In this document: piece by piece, positions 1 to 7,084 of the stretch
Layout of the letters: every line of letters begins with the position of its first letter
Numbering within the stretch: position 1 is the first letter of the stretch
Origin: Clostridium sp. UBA6640
Lineage (GTDB): Bacteria > Bacillota > Clostridia > Clostridiales > Clostridiaceae
Direction of reading: 5' to 3'
Assembly (NCBI RefSeq): GCF_002455975.1
Contig: NZ_DKLM01000119.1
Coordinates: 1 to 21,189, forward strand
Length of the DNA: 21,189 nt
The notes under the pieces: model-generated
Seen by the model: only the letters and a program-made list of their open reading frames with translations
Told to the model about the DNA's origin: nothing
The model's database searches: none
Made by a program: the position numbers and the translations under genes

Positions 1-13
1 AATTGTATTGCTA

Positions 14-49
14 GTAAAAAATCTATTTTAGTCATCCTCTAAAATAGAT
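14..49 (-). terminator. Rho-independent terminator of the XRE-def operon
   Basis: A perfect 11-bp inverted repeat (21-31 with 39-49, 7-nt loop) is followed, on the minus strand, by a T run (complement of 15-20). It sits about 50 nt past the deformylase stop codon and is oriented to end that operon. The plus-strand side has no T run, so it acts in one direction. Confidence 0.8.
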
Positions 50-101
50 ATTATTATTTAAATCAATATAATCTGTTAACACCATATAATATAAAAACAT
101 C

Positions 102-554
102 TTATTTTAAATACTCAATAACCTTATCAACAAATAATATGCCATCTAAATGATCAATTTCATGACATAAACATTTTGCTAAATCTCTTGTACCTGTTAT
201 TGTAATTCTTTCACCATTTTCATCTAATGCTTCTACAGTTACCTTATATGGTCTTAAAACATAGCCCCATTTATTAGGAATGCTTAAGCATCCCTCAATA
301 ACTTTTCGGGAGCCTTCCTCCTTAATTATTTTAGGATTGACTAGCTTTATAAGACCTTTCCCCATGTCAATTACTACAAGTTTCTTAAGAATTCCAACTT
401 GACAGGCAGCTAATCCACCGCCATTTTCTGTATTATACATAGTATCAGCCATATCATTAAGTATTTGTCTTATCCTATCATCTACTACTTCAACTTCTTT
501 ACACTTTTTTCTTAAGATGTCATCCCCTAACTGTCTAATATTTCTCAAGGCCAT
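102..554 (-). CDS. def: Peptide deformylase
   Basis: Metallo-hydrolase that removes the N-formyl group from the initiator methionine of nascent proteins in the cytoplasm. All three family motifs are visible in the 150-residue protein: motif 1 GGGLAACQVG (46-54), motif 2 EGCLSIP (87-93, with metal ligand Cys89) and motif 3 HEIDH (131-135, with metal ligands His131 and His135 and catalytic Glu132). The position before the motif-1 glutamine is Cys51, where many members have proline. The length is typical of short Firmicute enzymes. The start is fixed by an AAGGAGG eight nucleotides upstream of the ATG. It lies 26 nt downstream of the XRE regulator on the same strand, with a terminator behind it, so the two are probably co-transcribed. 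Clostridia usually carry a second def near fmt, so this may be a paralogue; that last point is inference. Confidence 0.95.
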   Translation of the reverse strand: MALRNIRQLGDDILRKKCKEVEVVDDRIRQILNDMADTMYNTENGGGLAACQVGILKKLVVIDMGKGLIKLVNPKIIKEEGSRKVIEGCLSIPNKWGYVLRPYKVTVEALDENGERITITGTRDLAKCLCHEIDHLDGILFVDKVIEYLK

Positions 555-580
555 TTCCCTAACCTCCTTTATTGTATGCT

Positions 581-790
581 TTATGATTTCCTTTCACTTT
601 GTTCAAAAAGAAATATATCCTCGATAGAGCTATCATACAATTTTGCAATATCATAAGCTAACCAAATAGATGGCTCAAATTTTTCTGTTTCAATTGCATT
701 AATAGCTTGCCTTGATACCCCTACAAGTTTTCCTAATTGCTCCTGAGTAAGCCCGAGAGCTTCTCTAAATTCTCTTACTCGATTTTTCAT
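581..790 (-). CDS. Small XRE-family HTH transcriptional regulator
   Basis: Sixty-nine residues, almost all one helix-turn-helix domain of the XRE (Cro/C1) type. Residues 4-58 carry the typical REFREALGLTQEQLGKLVG scaffold, then the recognition-helix region VSRQAINAIE and the tail pattern PSIWLAYDIAKLY. There is no ligand or dimerisation domain, as in the short Firmicute regulators of this group, which are usually autoregulators. The start is supported by AGGAGA eight nucleotides before the ATG. It is the first gene of a likely two-gene operon with def. A near-perfect 20-bp palindrome and a repeated half-site lie just upstream (805-870) and are a likely binding site. The usual membrane-protein partner of such regulators is not seen here. 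Confidence 0.9.
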   Translation of the reverse strand: MKNRVREFREALGLTQEQLGKLVGVSRQAINAIETEKFEPSIWLAYDIAKLYDSSIEDIFLFEQSERKS

Positions 791-804
791 TTTTCACTTC
801 TCCT

Positions 805-870
805 ATGTAATGTTAACCTTACATCGCAACTATATATCTATGCAATTTCCCTGTTAAGTAAACCTTACAT
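805..870 (-). promoter_or_regulatory. Candidate operator of the XRE regulator
   Basis: Positions 805-824 form a 20-bp palindrome with one mismatched pair (ATGTAA..GTTAAC..TTACAT), ending 15 nt upstream of the regulator's start codon. Its right half, AACCTTACAT (815-824), recurs exactly at 861-870, 46 bp (about 4.4 helical turns) away. Two copies of a half-site upstream of a small XRE gene suggest autoregulation. Binding is inferred, not shown. Confidence 0.5.
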
Positions 871-913
871 AATAATATATATGATTTTAATTTCCATAAA
901 AAAATTCTTTTCT

Positions 914-1081
914 ATAAATGAAAAATTAAGAATGGAGGATAGAAATTGTGGACATTTCTCAACTGTAGCGGAGAACAGCGTTCTCCATAAGACCCCAATC
1001 CATTCTCATTGCCAAATATTGAACATATAGAAAATAGCGAACAGTGTTCGCCATAATCACTAGCAATTTTATATTGCTAGT
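914..1081 (+). repeat. Dispersed repeat block A with palindromes
   Basis: Non-coding block upstream of the redox/transporter pair. In order: an AATTAAGAAT-type stretch and ATTGTGGACATTTCTC; a 17-bp palindrome with arms GGAGAAC/GTTCTCC (970-986); a 15-bp palindrome with arms GCGAACA/TGTTCGC (1037-1051); and a perfect 9-bp hairpin (1059-1067 with 1073-1081). The same motifs occur in the same order on the opposite strand at 3290 down to 3048, so these are inverted copies. The 9-mer of the right hairpin arm also occurs at 7-15. Weak ORFs crossing this block are not credible genes. Confidence 0.75.
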
Positions 1082-1096
1082 TAAAAATATGTTTTA

Positions 1097-1157
1097 GGAA
1101 ATTATTTTTCTAAAAAAATAATTTCTTCCTTAATTGTGCATTGTGAATTGTGCACTA
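1097..1157 (+). repeat. Dispersed repeat B, copy 1
   Basis: About 60 nt: an A/T palindrome (arms GAAATTATTTTT and AAAAATAATTTC) followed by TTCCTTAATTGTG and overlapping GTGCA/TTGTGAATTGTGCAC words. A closely similar copy lies inverted at 2851-2912. A partial third copy of the ATGCATTGTGAATT word follows at 1167-1180. No coding potential. Confidence 0.8.
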
Positions 1158-1241
1158 ATCTAAGTTATGCATTGTGAATTAAAATACAATAAAGATATAT
1201 ACTCTCATGTATTTGTATAAATAATATATAAAATTTTTCTA

Positions 1242-1270
1242 TTGGAAAACCCAATTAGACTGTGTATAAT
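1242..1270 (+). promoter_or_regulatory. Sigma-A-type promoter of the redox protein/transporter operon
   Basis: TTGGAA (1242-1247), a 17-nt spacer, then a perfect TATAAT (1265-1270). Transcription would start near 1277, leaving a leader of about 50 nt before the start codon at 1329. A small inverted repeat (ATTGG/CCAAT, 1241-1255) overlaps the -35 box and could be a regulator site. Confidence 0.7.
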
Positions 1271-1328
1271 GCCCATGCTATAATTTGTGTGAGTTTAGAA
1301 TAAATTTAAGCAAAAGGGGTTAATTTTT

Positions 1329-1802
1329 ATGGTAGAGAAAATAAGTATTAAAAAAGTAAAAGCAGATGCTGAAGAGCATTTTTCTAAAGGAGAATTCTAC
1401 TGCTCAGAAGCAATAGTATCTTCTATTAAAAACAACTTTCAAATTGATATGCCAGATGAAATGATTGCTATGGCATCAGGTTTTCCAGTAGGTATTGGTA
1501 AATCAAAATGTACTTGTGGAGCAGTTACTGGAGCTGTATTATGTCTTGGATATTTCTTTGGAAGAACTAAAGGAAGCAATCCTAAAGATCCTAGAAGTGT
1601 AAAAGCATTAGAATTAGCTTATGAACTTCAAGATTCTTTTAGACAAAAACATAAATGCTTATGCTGTAGTGTTCAAACAAAAGGAATGGACATGGCGTCT
1701 GGTGAGCATAAAGCTCAATGCATACAATTCACAGGTGAAATGGCAGAAAAAGCTGCTGAAATTATAGTTAGAGAATTAAATATTGAAAATATTGATGAAT
1801 AA
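1329..1802 (+). CDS. C_GCAxxG_C_C family putative redox protein
   Basis: A 157-residue soluble protein of the C_GCAxxG_C_C family (PF09719/TIGR01909), thought to be redox-active but with no proven reaction. The family pattern is visible: Cys25 (FYCSEA), the CGAVTG core (Cys63 to Gly68), Cys72, a CLCC cluster (110-113) and Cys131. That makes eight cysteines, including the four expected ones, which could form disulfides or bind a metal or cluster. Family members are known to sit beside transporter genes, and here a TDT transporter starts 14 nt after the stop, so the two are almost certainly co-transcribed. The ribosome binding site is AAAGGGG, about ten nucleotides before the ATG. There is no signal peptide. 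A role in transport-linked redox chemistry is inference. Confidence 0.85.
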   Translation: MVEKISIKKVKADAEEHFSKGEFYCSEAIVSSIKNNFQIDMPDEMIAMASGFPVGIGKSKCTCGAVTGAVLCLGYFFGRTKGSNPKDPRSVKALELAYELQDSFRQKHKCLCCSVQTKGMDMASGEHKAQCIQFTGEMAEKAAEIIVRELNIENIDE

Positions 1803-1816
1803 GGTGGGATAACTCT

Positions 1817-2764
1817 ATGGCTCAATTTATAAAAAAAATTCCACTGCCTATGGCTGGAGTCATGTTGTCTTTAGCAGCGCTAGGAAATCTTTTAGCTTCC
1901 TATGGACCTGTATATAAAAATCTTCTTGGAGTATTATCTGCAATAATTTTGCTGTTAATAACTCTTAAAATTTTATTTTATAGTAAAGCTGTAATAGAAG
2001 ATTTGAATAATCCTGTAATCGCCAGTGTAATACCTACTTATTCTATGGGAATTATGCTATTATCTGTATACATTAAAGATATGTCTTTTAATGTTGGACG
2101 TGCTATATGGATTATTGGTGTTTTAATTCATATTGGACTTATACTATTCTATACAATAAAAATTGCATCAAGTTTTAACATAAAAAAATTATTTCCAAGC
2201 ACCTTTATTGTATACGTAGGAATAGGTGCAGCTGGAATAACCGCTCCAGCATTTAAGCTAGCTAATATAGGACAGTTTTTCTTCTGGTTTGCCTTTATAT
2301 CTTTTATTATTTTACTGCCTATTTTAATTTATAGAACAGTACTTATTAAAGGGATTCCTGAACCAGCACTTCCTACTATAGCAATTTTTGCTGCTCCTGC
2401 TAGCCTTTGCCTAGCAGCATATTTAAATTCTTTTACTGATAAAAATATGTTCATTGTTGGAATTTTAGCTATACTGTCATTTATATTATATCTAGCAGTA
2501 TTAATAAGTCTTCCGAAGCTTTTAAAACTAAAGTTTTATCCAAGCTTTGCTGCCTTCACATTCCCAATGGTAATTAGTGGAGTAGCGCTAAAAGGTACTA
2601 ATGTATTTTTAATGAAAGCAGAAAGTGGAATCGGATTCTTAAAATATATTATAAAGTTTCAGGAAATAGTAGCGGTATTAATTGTATTTTACGTATTGAT
2701 AAAATACATAGGATTCTTAACACAAAAGAAATCAGTTCAAGCTAATACAAGTGTTTCAAAATAA
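1817..2764 (+). CDS. TDT-family (TehA/SLAC1-like) membrane transporter
   Basis: A 315-residue integral membrane protein with about ten hydrophobic segments and few charged residues outside loops, matching the ten-helix TDT/SLAC1 fold. The N-terminal pattern IPLPMAGVMLSLAALGN and the VIPTYSMGIM segment are typical of bacterial members annotated as C4-dicarboxylate/tellurite-resistance transporters or anion channels. The real substrate is unknown, probably a small anion. Its start has an AAGGTGGG eight nucleotides upstream, overlapping the end of the redox gene, so translation of the two is probably linked. A strong terminator follows within 10 nt. The pairing with a cysteine-rich protein suggests a thiol- or redox-dependent substrate, but this is inference. 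Confidence 0.85.
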   Translation: MAQFIKKIPLPMAGVMLSLAALGNLLASYGPVYKNLLGVLSAIILLLITLKILFYSKAVIEDLNNPVIASVIPTYSMGIMLLSVYIKDMSFNVGRAIWIIGVLIHIGLILFYTIKIASSFNIKKLFPSTFIVYVGIGAAGITAPAFKLANIGQFFFWFAFISFIILLPILIYRTVLIKGIPEPALPTIAIFAAPASLCLAAYLNSFTDKNMFIVGILAILSFILYLAVLISLPKLLKLKFYPSFAAFTFPMVISGVALKGTNVFLMKAESGIGFLKYIIKFQEIVAVLIVFYVLIKYIGFLTQKKSVQANTSVSK

Positions 2765-2769
2765 AACTA

Positions 2770-2803
2770 AGTACCCAAAATAATATTTTTGGGTACTTTT
2801 TTA
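2770..2803 (+). terminator. Rho-independent terminator of the transporter operon
   Basis: Perfect 11-bp inverted repeat (2770-2780 with 2787-2797, arms AGTACCCAAAA and TTTTGGGTACT) followed by a T run. It begins five nucleotides after the transporter stop codon. Confidence 0.9.
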
Positions 2804-2850
2804 TTTAGTAATATAATTGCTCACTTTTTCCCACCTCTGGAGAACTTAAT

Positions 2851-2912
2851 CAGTGCACAATGCACAGTTCACAATTAAGGAGGAAATTATTTTTTAGGAA
2901 AATAATTTCTTT
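2851..2912 (-). repeat. Dispersed repeat B, copy 2 (inverted)
   Basis: Read on the minus strand this matches repeat B at 1097-1157 with only scattered differences: the same GAAATTATTTT..AATAATTTC palindrome, the same CCTTAATTGTG junction and the same GTGCATTGTGCAC words. Together the two copies form an inverted pair around the redox/transporter operon. Confidence 0.8.
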
Positions 2913-2924
2913 AAATAGTTTTTC

Positions 2925-3078
2925 CACCTCTGGGGAACAGTAGTGAAGCCCGTTAGGGTTCCCCTGAGGTGCAGTATAGTTCGGAACAACAGCAGTAAAT
3001 TTAGCTAATATTATGGAGAGGCTACATTTGCTAGTTTTTATTGTAGCGGCGAACAGTGTTCGCCAGTTTCTTTTGGGA
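2925..3078 (+). repeat. Dispersed repeat C: long hairpin plus conserved tail
   Basis: It starts with a 14-bp stem with one mismatch (2925-2938 with 2958-2971, arms CACCTCTGGGGAAC and GTTCCCCTGAGGTG, 19-nt loop), far more G+C-rich than its surroundings and without a T run. A partial direct copy of the left arm (CCACCTCTGG) lies at 2831-2840. The tail runs through a GGAACAACA word, a TAAATTTAGCTAA stretch and the palindrome GGCGAACA/TGTTCGCC (3048-3064). From 2968 on, the unit is repeated in reverse at the right window end: 24 bases identical, then roughly 80 percent similar by eye to about 3078. No protein is encoded. Confidence 0.75.
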
Positions 3079-3180
3079 TATGTTAAATTATAAGTTACAG
3101 TATTATAGCTATATTAAAATTATCTACCATAATAATACTAATCTATTTCCAATGCGTTGTAACGGTAATCGTTTGGATTT

Positions 3181-3290
3181 TGTGGAGAACACTGTTCTCC
3201 GCTACAATTAATCAATTCTAAATTTCTCAGTTTCTGCTGAGAAATATCCACAATTCTTCATTCTTCATTATTAATTCTTAATTAACAAGA
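3181..3290 (-). repeat. Dispersed repeat A, copy 2 (inverted)
   Basis: Read on the minus strand this has AATTAAGAATTAATAATGAAGAATGAAGAATTGTGGA in the same place as block A, then a 9-bp hairpin (3222-3230 with 3237-3245), then TGTAGC and the palindrome GGAGAACA/TGTTCTCC (3184-3200). It is the inverted counterpart of 914-986. The remaining space from 3079 to 3180 holds A+T-rich sequence in which I see no feature. Confidence 0.7.
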
Positions 3291-3302
3291 TATGCATTAT
3301 AT

Positions 3303-5267
3303 CTATATACTTCTGATTTCACAGTGCATATGATCTTCAGCTTTATGGCCTTCCACCACATAACCTTGTCCTTTAGAACAAAATATAGAGTTAGAGGTAT
3401 AGTCACTATCCCTATCTTTGTTGTATGCTATTTTCTTAACTACTTCTTCAATATTATGGCATATGTCATACCCCTCAAAAATAAAACTATAACTGCCTTT
3501 TCCTTTAGTTATAGCTACAAATTCTAAAGGATAATCCATAAAGGTAGATACTGGCCCTCTTCCTTTTATTATAGCTCTTTCATTGATGCTTTCTGGACCA
3601 CTGAAAGTACCATGTAATCTTTGTATGTCTGATATAACTTTTCCTACCTCATCTAAATTAATCTCAAACTTAAAATTATAATAAGGCTCTAAAAGTATAT
3701 TTTCTGCTTTTTCTAGCCCCTGTCTTAAAGCTCTATATGTAGCTTCTCTAAAATCTCCTCCACTGGTATGTTTGTTATGGGCTTTTCCTGTTAACAGTGT
3801 GATTTTTAAATCAGTTATTGGAGAACCTGTAAGCACTCCATTATGATCTCTTTCAAATATATGAGATGAAACAAGATTTTGATGCCCTAATGATAGTTCA
3901 TCCACATGACATAAATTTTCAAAAACTATACCACTATTCCTCTCTCCTGGTTCTAGTTTAAGATGTACTTCTGCATAGTGTCCTAGAGGCTCAAAATGCC
4001 CACAGCCTATAACTTCATTATCTATAGTTTCCTTATAGAGAATTTCACATGGACCAAAGTCTATTTCCATTTTAAATCTATCTTCTACATTCTTTTTTAG
4101 AATTTCTAATTGAATAGTTCCCATAATATGAATATGTATCTCTTTTAGTTTTTCATGCCATATAACATTTAAAGCTGGGTCTTCTTCCTCTAACATCCTA
4201 AAACATTGTAATACTTCTTTTACATTTAATTTTTCAGAAAACATTACCTTAGACTTTAATGTTGGTAAGATTTTATAGCTTGTCTTTGTTTTCAACTCTC
4301 CAAGTCCTTCTCCAACTTTAGCCTTTGTTAATCCCGTTACTGCAAAAATCTCCCCTGCATGTACCTCTTCTACTGACTTAAATTTATTTCCATTATACTT
4401 TCTTAACTGACTAACCTTCTCACTAATTTTATAGTCCTCATTTTCATAACACACTTCATCCCTTACCTTTAGAACTCCCTTTAAAGCTTTGATATAAGTG
4501 ATTCTCACACCTTTTTCATCATGACGTATTTTATATACAATACCACTAAATTTTTCTTCACTTTCATATTCTGTATAAGTGAGAGTATGTAGATTCTCTA
4601 TAAAGTCTTCTATTCCAACATCTAAAAGTGCAGAACCACTAAAGCAAGTAAATATTTCACTTTGTTTTATTAAATCCCTCATAGTATTTAACCATAAATT
4701 AGGATCATATCCTGCTTCTAAATATATATTAAAAAGCTTCTCATCTCTTTCAGCAATAAATTCAATAAGCTCTTCTTTCATATCTCTATCAGCTAAGGAT
4801 TCATCAATAAAACATGTTTCCATTGATAGCTTTTCTTTTATTTCATTTACTACTCTCTCAACACTTGCCCCTTGTCTATCCGTTTTATTTATAAAAAAGA
4901 AAGTAGGTACTTTATATTTTCTAAGAAGCTGCCAAACCGTTTCTGTATGTCCTTGTACCCCCTCCACTGCACTTATTACTATAACTGCATAGTCCATAAC
5001 TCCTATGGCTCTTTCCATCTCACAAGAAAAATCTATGTGACCAGGAGTATCAACTAAAAAATAATTATTATCTTTATATGTAAAACTTCCCTCATCTGAA
5101 AATATAGTTATGCCTCTTTCCCTTTCTATATCATGGCTATCTAAAAAAGCATTTTTATGGTCTACTCTTCCTCTTTCTTTTATACTGTGAGTATGATAAA
5201 GTATCTGCTCTGAAAATGTAGTTTTTCCTGCATCTACATGAGCTAATATTCCAATGGTCTTATTCAT
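3303..5267 (-). CDS. Divergent Tet(M)-like ribosomal-protection / EF-G-like GTPase
   Basis: A translational GTPase of the EF-G superfamily, closest in layout to the tetracycline ribosomal-protection proteins Tet(M)/Tet(O)/Tet(W). Counting from the chosen start (654 residues), the G motifs are AHVDAGKT (9-16), RGIT (51-54), DTPGH (73-77), NKTD (127-130) and a SGSA G5 motif. EF-G-like domains II to V follow, with the length usual for Tet proteins. The ATG at 5267 is chosen because GGAGG lies at proper spacing before it; an upstream TTG at 5279 would put that site inside the gene. In clostridial chromosomes such homologues often differ clearly from proven resistance proteins, so it may give tetracycline resistance or do another ribosome task. 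It lies 53 nt behind the DUF1361 gene on the same strand. Codon use resembles the neighbours, and no mobile element is seen. Confidence 0.85.
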   Translation of the reverse strand: MNKTIGILAHVDAGKTTFSEQILYHTHSIKERGRVDHKNAFLDSHDIERERGITIFSDEGSFTYKDNNYFLVDTPGHIDFSCEMERAIGVMDYAVIVISAVEGVQGHTETVWQLLRKYKVPTFFFINKTDRQGASVERVVNEIKEKLSMETCFIDESLADRDMKEELIEFIAERDEKLFNIYLEAGYDPNLWLNTMRDLIKQSEIFTCFSGSALLDVGIEDFIENLHTLTYTEYESEEKFSGIVYKIRHDEKGVRITYIKALKGVLKVRDEVCYENEDYKISEKVSQLRKYNGNKFKSVEEVHAGEIFAVTGLTKAKVGEGLGELKTKTSYKILPTLKSKVMFSEKLNVKEVLQCFRMLEEEDPALNVIWHEKLKEIHIHIMGTIQLEILKKNVEDRFKMEIDFGPCEILYKETIDNEVIGCGHFEPLGHYAEVHLKLEPGERNSGIVFENLCHVDELSLGHQNLVSSHIFERDHNGVLTGSPITDLKITLLTGKAHNKHTSGGDFREATYRALRQGLEKAENILLEPYYNFKFEINLDEVGKVISDIQRLHGTFSGPESINERAIIKGRGPVSTFMDYPLEFVAITKGKGSYSFIFEGYDICHNIEEVVKKIAYNKDRDSDYTSNSIFCSKGQGYVVEGHKAEDHMHCEIRSI

Positions 5268-5320
5268 AAAAACCTCCAATCTAAAAATCTACAGTTTTAC
5301 TTCTATTAATCTAATATTAT

Positions 5321-5998
5321 TTAATCTCTTATAAGTTTCCATACAGCATAGATTATTAACTGAACTATTGTAATATACAACATAAAATAAAAAAACTCCG
5401 ATGAAAATACAGAAAACATTTGTTTTATGGTATCAAAAGGATAAAAAATTAAGTCAAGTGTATGCAATCTTAAAAATCTTCCAATATAAATAGCATAACT
5501 TGATAAAATAGCTACTACTACAATAAACATATCACTGCTTATTTTTTTAGTTATCTCTCTAATAGATCTATATACAAATTTTAAAGATAATAATCCCATG
5601 CCTACACCAAATATAATACCTGTAGAAAGATAACAGAAATGTTTCCATACATAAGGATCTGATGTAAATATATGATCTCTCATAGTATCAATATAGTCTA
5701 ATCTTGCTAAATGAAAAAAATCAGTAATCAGATATGGAGCATTAGGATAAAAGAATAACCACAATAAAAATACTACCCAATATAGTAATCTATTGCTCTT
5801 TTTTTCTTTATACTTTATGTTACCGATTATTACTGAAAGCTCAAATGGTATGTATGCTAGTGATAAATTTAAAATCATAAAATTAAATCTATCAATAAAT
5901 AAAAGACTGATTAGTATATATCCCCAAAATAACACTCTAAAGGCATATATATTGAGTTTCTCTCTATTCTTTGTTTTAAGATTCTTTAATATTTCCAT
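5321..5998 (-). CDS. DUF1361 family membrane protein
   Basis: A 225-residue integral membrane protein of unknown function, with about six hydrophobic segments. It has the DUF1361 hallmarks: NLSLAYIPFELS (44-55) and the FFYPNAPYLITDFFHL block (82-97), in which PNAPY and TD..HL are the most typical residues. The aromatic and acidic residues near the membrane edge suggest a binding site, but no substrate is known. The start is supported by AGGAGA six nucleotides upstream. It is the likely first gene of a two-gene unit with the Tet(M)-like GTPase. A terminator between them is not visible. Confidence 0.85.
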   Translation of the reverse strand: MEILKNLKTKNREKLNIYAFRVLFWGYILISLLFIDRFNFMILNLSLAYIPFELSVIIGNIKYKEKKSNRLLYWVVFLLWLFFYPNAPYLITDFFHLARLDYIDTMRDHIFTSDPYVWKHFCYLSTGIIFGVGMGLLSLKFVYRSIREITKKISSDMFIVVVAILSSYAIYIGRFLRLHTLDLIFYPFDTIKQMFSVFSSEFFYFMLYITIVQLIIYAVWKLIRD

Positions 5999-6186
5999 AG
6001 ATATTCTCCTAATTAAATTTATTTAAAAATTTTAGTTTTTTATTTATTTTCATTATTTTAGCTAAATAATTACAAAATCATTTTTCCATTTATTATTATA
6101 TTAACATTTTATTTCTAAACTGTATAATATTATTCTCCAATTAATGTTATCTTAAATATTAAATATCTTAACTAAATTCTTATATA

Positions 6187-6219
6187 AAAAAATTCACCAT
6201 ATTTCTATGATGAATTTTT
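6187..6219 (-). terminator. Terminator of the rluF-like gene
   Basis: Twelve-bp stem (arms AAAAATTCATCA and TGGTGAATTTTT on the minus strand, with one G-U pair) and a T run on the minus side. The G-U pair forms only in the minus-strand RNA, which fits its place 36 nt past the pseudouridine synthase stop. The whole 33-nt sequence recurs exactly at 16440-16472. Confidence 0.8.
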
Positions 6220-6254
6220 CTTCTATAAATCCTATGCTTTTTAAAACATAAAAA

Positions 6255-6935
6255 CTACATATTCTTTAATTTCATTACCTCTTCTTCTGTAAGATTACGC
6301 CATTTACCAATATCTATTCCATCAATTTTTATATTAATAATTCGGATACGTTCCAGACGTACAACTGTATATCCAAAAGTTTTGGTCATTCTGCGAATTT
6401 GCTTATTAAGACCTTGTGTAAGAATAATACGGAAAGTATCTTCTGTAATTCTACTCACTTTACAGGGCCTTGTTTTAACTCCACAAATTTCAACCCCTTC
6501 AGACATTCCTTTTATGAAAAAATCATCAAAAGCTTTATCAACAGTTACTATGTATTCTTTCTCATGTTCATTTTCTGATTCTAAAATTTTATTTGCAAGC
6601 TCTCCATCATTTGTCATTAATATCAGCCCTTGAGATGCTTTATCCAGTCTGCCCACAGGAAAAATATATTCTTTATAATTCATAAAATCAATTATATTAT
6701 CCTTAACTTCCTTTGCTGCGGTACAGGTTATTCCTACTGGTTTGTTTAAGACAATATATACTTTATCCTTTACTGGAATAGGTTCATTATCAATGAAGAT
6801 AGTATCCTCTTCTTCCACCCACTGACCTGGCTTGCAAAGCTGGCCATTTACTACTATTCTATTTTCTTCAATAAGTCTATTAGCTTCTCTTCTTGAGCAA
6901 ATGCCATAATTGCTAAGAAGTTTATTTATTCTCAT
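6255..6935 (-). CDS. rluF: 23S rRNA pseudouridine synthase, RluF/RsuA family
   Basis: It converts uridine to pseudouridine in rRNA. In E. coli RluF acts on 23S U2604; the site in this organism is inferred. The 226-residue protein has an N-terminal S4 RNA-binding domain (1-50, with RINKLLSNYGICSRREA) followed by the catalytic domain. GRLDKASQGL (95-104) carries the catalytic Asp98. RluF-type signatures follow: NKPVGITCT, HEKEYIVTVDK and QGLNKQIRRM. These favour RluF over RsuA. The best ribosome binding site, AAAGGA, lies an unusually long 13 nt before the ATG, so translation may be weak. It appears to be a single-gene unit with its own terminator. Confidence 0.9.
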   Translation of the reverse strand: MRINKLLSNYGICSRREANRLIEENRIVVNGQLCKPGQWVEEEDTIFIDNEPIPVKDKVYIVLNKPVGITCTAAKEVKDNIIDFMNYKEYIFPVGRLDKASQGLILMTNDGELANKILESENEHEKEYIVTVDKAFDDFFIKGMSEGVEICGVKTRPCKVSRITEDTFRIILTQGLNKQIRRMTKTFGYTVVRLERIRIINIKIDGIDIGKWRNLTEEEVMKLKNM

Positions 6936-7084
6936 TTTTAAATCATTATCCTTTCACTTTTGCTTATTACATGAACTCTAATTTTTTCTTTAGCTCATAT
7001 CATTTTTTATAATACATTTATAAAGATACCTTATATTCACTTAGTTCACAATGAAATAATATTACCATTTAATTGCCTATTAAT

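Noticed and set aside
737..1030. A 97-residue plus-strand reading frame
   Set aside because: It overlaps the XRE gene in antisense, has no ribosome binding site and runs into the palindromic repeat block; composition is that of chance A+T-rich DNA.
970..3200. GAAC..GTTC palindromes as LexA/SOS boxes
   Set aside because: The Firmicute SOS box has four bases between GAAC and GTTC, while these have three. They also lie inside repeats and not in promoters of SOS genes.
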